DNA of 8,794 nucleotides from assembly GCA_012727415.1 (NCBI GenBank), contig JAAYHI010000077.1:1-8794 (forward strand), read 5' to 3'. Below the pieces are notes generated by a model. It was not told the DNA's origin, made no database searches, and was given only the letters and a program-made list of their open reading frames with translations. Position 1 is the first letter of the stretch; each line of letters opens with the position of its first letter. Positions 1 through 7,135 of this stretch are shown one piece after another. The DNA is from Bacillota bacterium. GTDB taxonomy: Bacteria; Bacillota; Proteinivoracia; UBA4975. The position numbers were made by a program, and so were the translations under genes.

Positions 1-40
1 CAACGTTATTAATTAAACGTTTTGCGACAGCCCCTTTTTG
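1..40 (-). terminator. Possible terminator hairpin after fhs, cut by the window edge
   Basis: Just after the fhs stop the minus strand reads AAAAAGGGGCTGTCGC, then an AT-rich stretch in which AACGTT (16-21) and AACGTT (2-7) can pair around an 8-base loop. A run of A followed by a GC-rich arm is the usual left half of a bidirectional rho-independent terminator; the matching arm (GCGACAGCCCC plus T-run) would lie off the left edge. In the plus direction the visible part already looks like a terminator right arm, GCGACAGCCCC followed by TTTTTG. The GGGGCTGTCGC end could alternatively be the terminal repeat of an insertion sequence. The missing half prevents a decision. Confidence 0.45.
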
Positions 41-41
41 T

Positions 42-1712
42 TTAGAACAAGCCTGTAATGACGCCGTCGCTGCTGATATCCATGTTGCAGGCTGCGGGAT
101 TTTTGGGCAGTCCCGGCATCGTCATAATATCCCCGGTAATGGCGACGACAAAGCCTGCCCCCGCTGAAACCCTGATTTCCCGAACAGTGATTTTAAAGCC
201 CCGGGGCCTTCCCAGCAAACTGGGATCGTCAGATAAGGAGTATTGGGTTTTTGCCATGCAAATGGGCATTTCTCCGAAACCATTGGCCTCCAGTGCTTTT
301 ATGGCTTTCAGGGCTTCCTTGGTATACTCCACCCCATCTGCTCCATAAATTTCCCGGGCAATGGTCCCAATCTTTTCTTTAATGGGCAGCTTTTCCGAGT
401 ACAGCGGCTGGAAGTCGGCCTTTTCCGTTGCCAAAACCTTCAGCAACTCTTCTGCCAGGGCGAAGCCGCCTTCGCCACCCTTGGCCCAGACTTCCGAAAG
501 GGCCCAGGGAACTCCCATTTTGCCGCAGAGTTCAGAGACAAGCTCGATTTCGGCATCGGTATCGGTGGGGAAGCGGTTGATGGCTACCACCAGGGGAACG
601 CCAAACTTGCGGATGTTTTCTGCTTGTTTTTCCAGGTTAGCCATGCCGGCCTGCAGCGCGTCGAGATCTTCCTGGGCTAATTGAGCCTTGGCTGCGCCGC
701 CGTGAAACTTGAGGGCACGGATTGTCGCCACCAGGACAACTGCATCAGGCCTCAAGCCAGCGAGACGGCATTTGATGTTAAAGAACTTTTCGGCTCCCAG
801 ATCGGCGCCGAACCCGGCTTCCGTCAGCAGGTAATCCCCCAGCTTCAATCCTATCTTTGTAGCGGCAACGCTGTTGCAGCCGTGGGCGATATTGGCAAAG
901 GGACCACCGTGAATCAGGGCAGGCCCGTTCTCCAAAGTTTGAACCAGGTTGGGCTTAATGGCATCCTTGAGAAGCAGGGCCATAGCCCCATGGGCTTTCA
1001 GGTCCCCGGCGGTAACGGGCTCCTTATTATAGTTATAGGCGACGACAATCTTGCTCAGGCACTCCTTGAGGTCATCTATATCCGTAGCCAAACAGAGAAT
1101 GGCCATGACCTCTGAGGCAACTGTGATGTCGAAGCCATCTTCCCTAGGATACCCATTGTTCCGCCCTTTCAGGCCAATGACGATATTGCGCAAGGCCCTT
1201 TCATTCATGTCCATGGCCCGCTTAAATACTATGTTTCTCGGGTCAATGCCCAGCTGATTGCCCTGGTGCAGGTGATTGTCCAGCAGGGCAGCCAACAAAT
1301 TGTGAGCGGTGGTAATGGCATGGATATCGCCGGTAAAGTGCAGATTGATGTCTTCCATGGGGACTACCTGGGCATAACCGCCTCCGGCAGCTCCGCCTTT
1401 TACCCCCATACAAGGCCCCAGGGAAGGCTCCCGCAGGGCTATCATTACATTTTTCCCCATTTTGCGCATTGCCTGGCCAAGGCCCACCAGCGTTGTCGAC
1501 TTGCCTTCCCCGGCGGGGGTGGGATTAATGGCAGTAACGAGCACCAACTTGCCGTCGGGGTTGTTTTCCAAGCGCTTAGCTGCCTGCAGGCTGATTTTCG
1601 CCTTGTACTGTCCGTAGAGCTCAATCTCATCTTCCTGAAGGCCAATATCCCTGGCAATATCCCGAATTGGCTTCATCTTAGCTTCCTGAGCAATTTGGAT
1701 ATCTGTCTTCAC
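42..1712 (-). CDS. fhs: Formate-tetrahydrofolate ligase (10-formyl-THF synthetase)
   Basis: Cytosolic enzyme that catalyses formate + ATP + THF <-> 10-formyl-THF + ADP + Pi. The translation shows the ATP-binding loop TPAGEGKST (about 65-73) and both family signatures: VKGGAAGGGY (about 104-113) and VATIRALKFHGG (about 328-339). The frame is open upstream to an ATG at 1742, but I choose the GTG at 1710-1712. It has AGGAGG exactly 6 bases upstream, gives a protein starting (M)KTDIQIAQEAKM, as is typical of the family, and makes it 556 residues, the usual family length. The start lies inside the hutI 3' end (35-base overlap), so translation is probably coupled. As last gene of a histidine operon it most likely works in the formate-releasing, ATP-forming direction, or recycles THF; direction is inferred, since the reaction is reversible. 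Identification is very secure. Confidence 0.97.
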   Translation of the reverse strand: MKTDIQIAQEAKMKPIRDIARDIGLQEDEIELYGQYKAKISLQAAKRLENNPDGKLVLVTAINPTPAGEGKSTTLVGLGQAMRKMGKNVMIALREPSLGPCMGVKGGAAGGGYAQVVPMEDINLHFTGDIHAITTAHNLLAALLDNHLHQGNQLGIDPRNIVFKRAMDMNERALRNIVIGLKGRNNGYPREDGFDITVASEVMAILCLATDIDDLKECLSKIVVAYNYNKEPVTAGDLKAHGAMALLLKDAIKPNLVQTLENGPALIHGGPFANIAHGCNSVAATKIGLKLGDYLLTEAGFGADLGAEKFFNIKCRLAGLRPDAVVLVATIRALKFHGGAAKAQLAQEDLDALQAGMANLEKQAENIRKFGVPLVVAINRFPTDTDAEIELVSELCGKMGVPWALSEVWAKGGEGGFALAEELLKVLATEKADFQPLYSEKLPIKEKIGTIAREIYGADGVEYTKEALKAIKALEANGFGEMPICMAKTQYSLSDDPSLLGRPRGFKITVREIRVSAGAGFVVAITGDIMTMPGLPKNPAACNMDISSDGVITGLF

Positions 1713-2976
1713 AATAATCCTCCTCATGCTTTTTAAAGGCAACCTTGCCTGATTTTACGACCAACCAGGTATGATTGATGCCAAAGTGGTAGGGAAGATA
1801 AGCTTCATTATCTGCGTCGAAAATTACCAGGTCAGCCTGCTTTCCTTCCTCCAGGCTGCCAATTAAGTCTGCCCGCTTTAGGGCGTGGGCGGCATTGATG
1901 GTCACGGCAGCTAATACCTGGGAAGGACTCAGTCCCAGCTTAAGACAGCCTAAAGTCATGATGAGCTGGAGGTTTTCGGTGGGACAGCTGCCCGGGTTGT
2001 AATCTGTAGATAATGCTATCGCCACTCCCGCCTCCAGCATTTCTCTGGCAGGAGCATAGTTGCTCATGAGGTTAAAAGATGTTCCCGGCAAGAGGACAGC
2101 AATGGTGTCGGATTTTGCCAAGGCAATAATGCCATCGCTGTCGACGCAAAGGAGATGGTCTGCAGACACGGCTCCCATTTCCGCCGCCAGTTGGGCCCCG
2201 CCGGTGGGAGCCAGCTCATCGGCATGCAGCTTAAGTCCCAGACCATGTCCCCGGGCTGCCTTGAAGATCCTTCTGGTTTGCTCAATGCTGAAGACATGTT
2301 CTTCACAAAAGACATCACAAAAAACCGCCAGCTCCTTAACCCTGGGCAACATGTCCTCAATGATAATGCGGACAAATTCATCACTGTCATCTTTGTACTC
2401 CTCTGGAATGGCATGGGCGCCCATAAAAGTTGGCACCAGGTCGACAGGCTGGATATGGTTGAGGATTTCCATTGCCCGGAGCATCTTTACTTCACTGTCA
2501 GTATCCAGTCCATACCCGCTTTTGGACTCTACAGTAGTGACACCATAGGCCAGCATGCGGCGCAAACTCTTTTTTGTCTGGGCAACCATTTCAGCGACAG
2601 AAGCCTGGCGCACCTGGCGGACGCTGTTGAGAATGCCGCCTCCTGCCTTGAGAATTTCGATATAGGGAGTTCCTGCCAGGCGCATTCCGTACTCCATTTC
2701 CCTGCTGCCACAGTGAACCACATGGGTATGGGGATCAATCAGGCCAGGGGCAACCAGGCGCCCCCCGGCATCTATTATCCTGGCAGAGCTCAGCTCAACC
2801 TGCCTGGACACCTGTTCCAGTGGTCCAACTGCCAAAATCTTGTCCCCTTGTATAGCCAAGGCACCATCTGTCAAGCCAAGGCGGCCGAAGTCCGATCCTC
2901 TCTGAGGTTTATCGCTAAACCCTCTGAGGGTGGCAATGCGTCCGTTGAGGATAAGCAAATCCGCCTTATTCTTCAT
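1678..2976 (-). CDS. hutI: Imidazolonepropionase
   Basis: Third step of histidine degradation: hydrolyses 4-imidazolone-5-propionate to N-formimino-L-glutamate in the cytosol. It is an amidohydrolase-superfamily metalloenzyme. Visible are an N-terminal beta segment (LLILNGRIATL), the metal motif DPHTH (His83, His85), ESKSGYG (150-156), GAHAIP (186-191), LHADE with His251, ADH (272-274) and STDYNPGS with Asp325; together these fit the family's metal and substrate ligands. At 432 residues it is slightly longer than the usual roughly 405-420. The excess is a charged, cysteine-containing C-terminal tail (about 416-432) encoded largely where the gene overlaps fhs. The ATG overlaps the ftcD end by 11 bases and has only a weak AGG 10 bases upstream, so translation is probably coupled to ftcD. 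All recognised active-site motifs are present. Confidence 0.96.
   Translation of the reverse strand: MKNKADLLILNGRIATLRGFSDKPQRGSDFGRLGLTDGALAIQGDKILAVGPLEQVSRQVELSSARIIDAGGRLVAPGLIDPHTHVVHCGSREMEYGMRLAGTPYIEILKAGGGILNSVRQVRQASVAEMVAQTKKSLRRMLAYGVTTVESKSGYGLDTDSEVKMLRAMEILNHIQPVDLVPTFMGAHAIPEEYKDDSDEFVRIIIEDMLPRVKELAVFCDVFCEEHVFSIEQTRRIFKAARGHGLGLKLHADELAPTGGAQLAAEMGAVSADHLLCVDSDGIIALAKSDTIAVLLPGTSFNLMSNYAPAREMLEAGVAIALSTDYNPGSCPTENLQLIMTLGCLKLGLSPSQVLAAVTINAAHALKRADLIGSLEEGKQADLVIFDADNEAYLPYHFGINHTWLVVKSGKVAFKKHEEDYCEDRYPNCSGS
1719..1724 (-). promoter_or_regulatory. Ribosome binding site of fhs, inside hutI
   Basis: AGGAGG on the minus strand, 6 bases before the GTG at 1712. It lies within hutI codons near that gene's C-terminus. 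It decides the fhs start: the upstream ATG at 1742 has no comparable site and would add ten residues not expected for the family. Confidence 0.85.
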
Positions 2977-3871
2977 GGGACCACAACCTGGTTTCGAGGA
3001 TTTGATTCCTTGAAAACTCCTCCAGGCCCAAGTAATAGTCGAGGCTTTGGACCAAGGCTTCCAAGGGCACGAGGCCGATTATTTCACTGCCGATGATGTT
3101 AACTCCATATCTGCGGGCTTCTGCCCGGATGAGCTCCACCACTCTGTAGAGGGGGGTTTCTTTATAGTTGACCATGTTCATGGAGACCTGGACTATGCCC
3201 CGAGCCTCCAGCTTGACGCCCATTGCCTTAACTGCCTTAAGGCCGCCGCTGGCATGGCGGACATTGCGGGCAATTTGGTTGGCAATATCAATATTATCGG
3301 TACCCAAATTGACATTAAAGGCTATCAGCGGCATCCTGGCACCGACGGCAGTGGCGCCGCTTTTGGGGTTGAATACCGTGGGACCGAAATCGGGCTTGCC
3401 GCTTTCACTGGCCATCTTTTTCGGAAGGCCTTCATACTGGTCACGGCGCACCGACGCCAGATTTCGATTGGCGGGAGTGGTAGCAGCATTTTCATAAAGG
3501 TACACTGGAATCCCCAGTTCCTCGCCGATACGCTTGCCCACCCGCCTGGCCAACTCAACGGTTTCCTCCATTGTCACTCCCTGGATGGGAATAAAGGGCA
3601 CGACATCCATGGCACCCATCCGGGGGTGCTCGCCGCTGTGGACAGACATGTCTATGAGCTCGGAGGCTTTCCGGCACAGGGCCATTGCTCCCTCTTCAAC
3701 GCCTTCGGGAGTGCCCACAAAGGTAATTACCGAGCGATTGTGGTCTGCATCGGAGGACCAGTCCAGGAGTTTGACATCGGCAACATTGCGAAGGCTGTCG
3801 ACAACTGCCTTCACTACTTCCTCATTGCGCCCCTCGCTGATGTTGGGAACGCATTGCACAATTCTCTGCAT
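2966..3871 (-). CDS. ftcD: Glutamate formimidoyltransferase (single-domain type)
   Basis: Transfers the formimino group of N-formimino-L-glutamate to tetrahydrofolate, giving L-glutamate and 5-formimino-THF. The 301 residues match only the formiminotransferase part of the animal bifunctional FTCD: start MQRIVQCVPNISEGRN, the segment SGEHPRMGAMDVVPF with His82 at the catalytic position, NAATTPANRNLA in the middle, and NVNLGT (residues 187-192) followed by a C-terminal subdomain ending soon after GLVPLEAL. There is no cyclodeaminase domain, and no separate gene for it in this window. The ATG has AGGAGG (3878-3883) 6 bases upstream, formed by the last codons of hutU; the gap to the hutU stop is one base. 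The enzyme links the hut pathway to folate chemistry and so explains the fhs gene two positions downstream. Confidence 0.95.
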   Translation of the reverse strand: MQRIVQCVPNISEGRNEEVVKAVVDSLRNVADVKLLDWSSDADHNRSVITFVGTPEGVEEGAMALCRKASELIDMSVHSGEHPRMGAMDVVPFIPIQGVTMEETVELARRVGKRIGEELGIPVYLYENAATTPANRNLASVRRDQYEGLPKKMASESGKPDFGPTVFNPKSGATAVGARMPLIAFNVNLGTDNIDIANQIARNVRHASGGLKAVKAMGVKLEARGIVQVSMNMVNYKETPLYRVVELIRAEARRYGVNIIGSEIIGLVPLEALVQSLDYYLGLEEFSRNQILETRLWSHEE

Positions 3872-3872
3872 A

Positions 3873-5525
3873 CTATTCCTCCTTCAGCATGGGTATATGA
3901 ATTCCGTGCCGCCGGGAAGCGTCAACGGCCTGTTGATAGCCTGCATCGACATGGCGGATTATGCCAGTGCCCGGGTCGCTGGTGAGAACCCGTTCCAGAC
4001 GCCACTGGCTGTCGGCGGTGCCGTCAGCAACGACCACCATGCCTGCATGAATTGAATAGCCCATGCCCACGCCGCCGCCGTGGTGAACGGATACCCAACT
4101 GGCCCCGTTGACTGCGTTTATGAGGGCGTTGAGGACTGGCCAGTCAGCAATGGCGTCACTGCCATCCAGCATAGCTTCTGTCTCCCGGTTGGGGGAAGCA
4201 ACGGAACCGCAGTCCAGATGGTCGCGGCCTATGACGATGGGGGCCTTGATTTTTCCGGTCTTGACCAATTCGTTAATGGCCAGGCCAAATTTTGCTCTTT
4301 CGCCAAACCCTAGCCAGCAAATCCTGGAAGGCAGCCCCTGGAAGGCGACCTTTTCCCGGGCCATGGTAATCCAGCGCCGGAGATTGACGTCCTCGGGGAA
4401 CAGCTCCAGGACCAAGTCGTCAGTGGCAGCTATGTCAGCAGGTTCTCCGGACAGGGCTGCCCAGCGGAAGGGGCCGCGGCCTTCGCAAAACTGGGGCCTG
4501 ATGTATGCAGGGACAAAGCCGGGGAAATCGAAGGCATTTTTAACCCCTTGCTTATACGCGTTTTGCCTGATGTTATTGCCGTAGTCAAAGACGATTGAAC
4601 CTGCCTTCTGCATATCCAGCATTGCCTGCACGTGAATGGCCATACTTGCCATAGCGCGGGAAATGTACTCTTCGGGATCAGACTGCCGCAAAGCAATGGC
4701 CTCTTCCAGGCTCAAGCCTGCAGGAACGTATCCGCCGAGAGGATCGTGGGCAGATGTTTGGTCGGTGACAAGATCCGGTGTAATCCCCCTGCGCACCATC
4801 TCAGGCAGCACTTCTGCAGCATTGCCGATTAAGGCTATGGACAGAGGCTCCTTCTTGGCGAGAGCTTTTTCCGCCATGGCGAGGGCTTCATCCAGACTTT
4901 CTGTCAGGCAATCGCAATAGCGGGTGTCCAGGCGACGCTGCGCCCGCTGGCGGTCCACCTCGACAATTATCGCCACACCTTCATTCATTGTAACTGCAAG
5001 GGGCTGAGCCCCGCTCATGCCGCCTAAGCCAGCGCTGACCACCAATCTGCCGGCCAGGGTGCCGCCGAAGTGCTGCCGACTGGCTTCGGCAAAAGTTTCA
5101 TAGGTTCCCTGGAGTATCCCCTGGGTTCCAATGTAGATCCAACTGCCGGCAGTCATTTGGCCATACATTGTCAGTCCCTTGGCCTCCAAGTCCCAGAAGT
5201 TTTCCCAGGTGGCCCAGGCGGGAACTAAGATAGAATTAGCTAAAAGCACTCTGGGGGCAAGCTCATGAGTGCGGAAGACACCCACAGGTTTTCCCGACTG
5301 GATTAACAAAGTTTCATCATTCTCCAGCTCTTGCAGCGACCTGATAATCGCCGCCAATGCTTGATGATTCCGAGCAGCCTTGCCGGTGCCGCCATATACA
5401 ACCAGGCGGCTGGGATCTTCTGCAACCTCTGGATCGAGATTGTTTAGCAGCATGCGCAGAGCAGCCTCTTGATGCCAGCCTTTACAACGCATTTCTGTGC
5501 CCCGGGGGGCGCCTTTTAATTCCAT
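3873..5525 (-). CDS. hutU: Urocanate hydratase
   Basis: Second step of histidine degradation: adds water to urocanate to give 4-imidazolone-5-propionate, using tightly bound NAD+ as an electrophile. The protein has 550 residues, the normal family length (about 550-560). It shows the N-terminal family block (CKGWHQEAALRMLLNNLDPE, then VVYGGTGKAARN), a glycine-rich dinucleotide-binding segment SAGLGGMSGAQ (164-174), and the urocanase signature FQGLPSRICW at 395-404 with active-site Cys403. HHGGGVGMGYS (481-491) near the C-terminus is also characteristic. The ATG is preceded by AGGAG (5535-5539) at 9 bases, overlapping the hutH stop region; the intergenic gap is 4 bases. No truncation or missing key residue is seen. 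Confidence 0.97.
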   Translation of the reverse strand: MELKGAPRGTEMRCKGWHQEAALRMLLNNLDPEVAEDPSRLVVYGGTGKAARNHQALAAIIRSLQELENDETLLIQSGKPVGVFRTHELAPRVLLANSILVPAWATWENFWDLEAKGLTMYGQMTAGSWIYIGTQGILQGTYETFAEASRQHFGGTLAGRLVVSAGLGGMSGAQPLAVTMNEGVAIIVEVDRQRAQRRLDTRYCDCLTESLDEALAMAEKALAKKEPLSIALIGNAAEVLPEMVRRGITPDLVTDQTSAHDPLGGYVPAGLSLEEAIALRQSDPEEYISRAMASMAIHVQAMLDMQKAGSIVFDYGNNIRQNAYKQGVKNAFDFPGFVPAYIRPQFCEGRGPFRWAALSGEPADIAATDDLVLELFPEDVNLRRWITMAREKVAFQGLPSRICWLGFGERAKFGLAINELVKTGKIKAPIVIGRDHLDCGSVASPNRETEAMLDGSDAIADWPVLNALINAVNGASWVSVHHGGGVGMGYSIHAGMVVVADGTADSQWRLERVLTSDPGTGIIRHVDAGYQQAVDASRRHGIHIPMLKEE

Positions 5526-5529
5526 GCTT

Positions 5530-7035
5530 TCACTCTCCTAACAGAATTTTGTTTAGCTTTCCTTCTGCCAGCAGCTGAGACAACAGTCTGATATCCTGAT
5601 GGAAAGCCCGATCCTCATCCATAAAGCTGACAGATTGACGAACCAATTTATACATCTTGTACCCGCTAGGGCTGAGAAGTTCCGGCCCTCTGAAATCCAA
5701 AGCCTGACATGCCGCCAGCAATTCAATAGCCAGGACATCCTGGAGATTGGCAGCCACCTGGCATGCTTTATTGGCGGCATTAGCTCCCATGCTGACATGG
5801 TCTTCCTGATTGCCTGAAGATGGTATGGAGTCGACACTGGCAGGATGACAGAGAATTTTATTTTCTGCTACCAAGGCAGCAGCCACGTACTGAGCAATCA
5901 TCAATCCGGAATTGAGGCCCCCTTTGTCGGTAAGGAAGGGGGGGAGATCGCTTAGTTGGGGATTGACCAGACGCTCCAGCCTCCGTTCCGAGATATTTGC
6001 CAGTTCAGCCATTGCAATGGCAAGCAAGTCCATGGCCAGGGCCAGGGGCTGGCCGTGAAAATTCCCCCCGGAGATGACCTGATCCGCATCGGCAAAGATT
6101 AGGGGATTGTCTGTGGCGGAATTGATTTCCCGTTCTAAAACCTCAGTCACCCAGGCAAAGGCATCATTGCTGGCCCCATGGACTTGGGGAATGCACCTGA
6201 GGGCATAGGCATCCTGGGTGCGCAACTCTCCGGGCTGACTCACCAGTCGGCTGCCTGCAAGGAGTTTCTCCAGGCGCTGGGCGCAAGCTTGCTGGCCAGG
6301 GTGGGGACGAACCATATGCACCAGGGGCGAATAGGCCGCCGGGATTCCCGTGAGGGCTTGACAGGTGAGGGAGGCAATGGCATCTGCCTCAAGAGCCAGT
6401 TTCTTGGCTTTGATAAGACAAAGCACCCCCCGCGCCGACATATATTGGGTGCCATTAATTAGTGCTAAACCTTCTTTTGCCGCCAATACCACGGGCTCCA
6501 GCCCGGCCTTTTCCAAAGCCTGACGGGCCGGGACTATTTTCTCCTGCTCCCAAGCCTGGCCCTCGCCAATGAGAAACAGGGCCATATGGGCAAGGGGCAC
6601 TAAATCGCCACTGGCGCCAAGGGAACCCTTTGTAGGTATCACTGGCAATACATCTTTGTTGAGACAGTCGATGAGCAATTGCACTATTTGAGGGCGAGCT
6701 CCGGAGTGCCCTTTGGCCAGGGCGTTGGCCCGGAGGAGCATGAGGGCCCGCGTCTCCGGTTTGGACAGGGGTTCGCCAACTCCACAGGCATGGCTGCGGA
6801 TTAAGTTTAGCTGCAGCTGGCCCACATCCTCTGCCCCAATGACGACATCGCTAAAACGGCCAAAACCCGTAGTAATGCCATACACCGGCTGCTTGCGAGC
6901 AATGAGGGCGTTGACATACAATCTAGCCTTTTCTATTGCCTCAATTGCAGAAGCTGCCACCTCTGCCTTCTGCCCATATGCAACTGCTGCCACTTGCTCA
7001 AGGGTAAGGCTGTGTCCATCTATTACTACATTCAT
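5530..7035 (-). CDS. hutH: Histidine ammonia-lyase (histidase)
   Basis: First, committing step: non-oxidative deamination of L-histidine to trans-urocanate and ammonia. It is a homotetrameric cytosolic enzyme of the MIO-dependent aromatic ammonia-lyase family. The motif GSLGASGDLVPLAH carries Ala141-Ser142-Gly143, which cyclise autocatalytically into the MIO cofactor. Other family residues visible are Tyr52 in YGITTGFG, NGTQ (194-197), YALR (277-280), GGNFHG (323-328) and SGNQEDHVSMG (407-417). Length 501 is normal (about 500-510). The ATG has AAAGGAGG (7045-7052) upstream with 9 bases of spacing. It is the first gene of the operon and lies behind its own promoter and a leader containing a strong hairpin. 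The histidine-type residues and the hutU/hutI neighbours argue against a phenylalanine or tyrosine lyase. Confidence 0.97.
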   Translation of the reverse strand: MNVVIDGHSLTLEQVAAVAYGQKAEVAASAIEAIEKARLYVNALIARKQPVYGITTGFGRFSDVVIGAEDVGQLQLNLIRSHACGVGEPLSKPETRALMLLRANALAKGHSGARPQIVQLLIDCLNKDVLPVIPTKGSLGASGDLVPLAHMALFLIGEGQAWEQEKIVPARQALEKAGLEPVVLAAKEGLALINGTQYMSARGVLCLIKAKKLALEADAIASLTCQALTGIPAAYSPLVHMVRPHPGQQACAQRLEKLLAGSRLVSQPGELRTQDAYALRCIPQVHGASNDAFAWVTEVLEREINSATDNPLIFADADQVISGGNFHGQPLALAMDLLAIAMAELANISERRLERLVNPQLSDLPPFLTDKGGLNSGLMIAQYVAAALVAENKILCHPASVDSIPSSGNQEDHVSMGANAANKACQVAANLQDVLAIELLAACQALDFRGPELLSPSGYKMYKLVRQSVSFMDEDRAFHQDIRLLSQLLAEGKLNKILLGE

Positions 7036-7044
7036 TGGCTCTTT

Positions 7045-7052
7045 CCTCCTTT
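7045..7052 (-). promoter_or_regulatory. Ribosome binding site of hutH
   Basis: AAAGGAGG on the minus strand, 9 bases before the hutH ATG (7033-7035). It is a near-ideal Firmicutes-type site and supports this ATG. A CTCCT segment near the 5' end of the same leader (7118-7122) is complementary to its core. Confidence 0.85.
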
Positions 7053-7060
7053 AGCAGACT

Positions 7061-7114
7061 CAAGGAATAAAGAAAGGGGTTGGCTGTGACATACACAATA
7101 CCAACCCCCCTTTC
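7061..7114 (-). terminator. Leader hairpin with U-rich tail: candidate attenuator of hut, possibly also the ftsH terminator
   Basis: On the minus strand GAAAGGGGGGTTGG (7101-7114) pairs with CCAACCCCTTTC (7072-7083), a 12-base-pair stem with a two-G bulge. Inside it a smaller TGTG/CACA helix can extend the stem. The 3' arm runs directly into TTTATT (7066-7071), so the element has the form of a rho-independent terminator with an imperfect U-tract. Because it lies downstream of the promoter at 7136-7165 and before hutH, it would be in the hut 5' leader and could act as an attenuator. It would also stop read-through from ftsH, which has no other terminator. The stem is seen directly; the regulatory role is inferred. 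Confidence 0.6.
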
Positions 7115-7119
7115 CGTAG

Positions 7120-7133
7120 GAGTAATACTACTC
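7120..7133 (-). promoter_or_regulatory. Small palindrome at the predicted transcription start: possible operator or 5' hairpin
   Basis: GAGTA (7129-7133) and TACTC (7120-7124) form a perfect 5-base inverted repeat around GTAT. It begins two bases downstream of the -10 box and covers the expected start point near 7129. The location suits a repressor operator or a hairpin protecting the RNA 5' end. It does not match any operator I recognise, and a 5-base arm can arise by chance. Confidence 0.3.
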
Positions 7134-7135
7134 AC

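Noticed and set aside
1713..1742. Upstream ATG start for fhs
   Set aside because: It adds ten residues not typical of the family and lacks a good ribosome binding site, whereas the GTG at 1712 has AGGAGG at 6 bases and gives the standard 556 residues.
2155..3096. A 313-residue plus-strand open frame opposite hutI
   Set aside because: It lies entirely over hutI and the ftcD end, has no recognisable domain or good ribosome binding site, and the minus-strand frame carries all the HutI motifs. It is an antisense shadow.
3047..3985. A 312-residue plus-strand open frame opposite ftcD
   Set aside because: Fully antisense to ftcD and the hutU end, low-complexity-like composition, no family features; the opposite strand encodes a complete, well-matched FtcD.
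7084..7100. TGTGA-like half site in the hairpin loop as a CRP/FNR box
   Set aside because: TGTGACATACACA is not the TGTGA-N6-TCACA pattern, and it sits downstream of the transcription start inside an RNA hairpin; the TGTG/CACA pair is better explained as an inner helix.
7036..7129. A HutP-type binding site of three NAG triplets with 4-base spacing in the hut leader
   Set aside because: Only two suitably spaced triplets (GAG, 4 bases, GAG) occur, overlapping the purine-rich ribosome binding site, so they are expected by chance.
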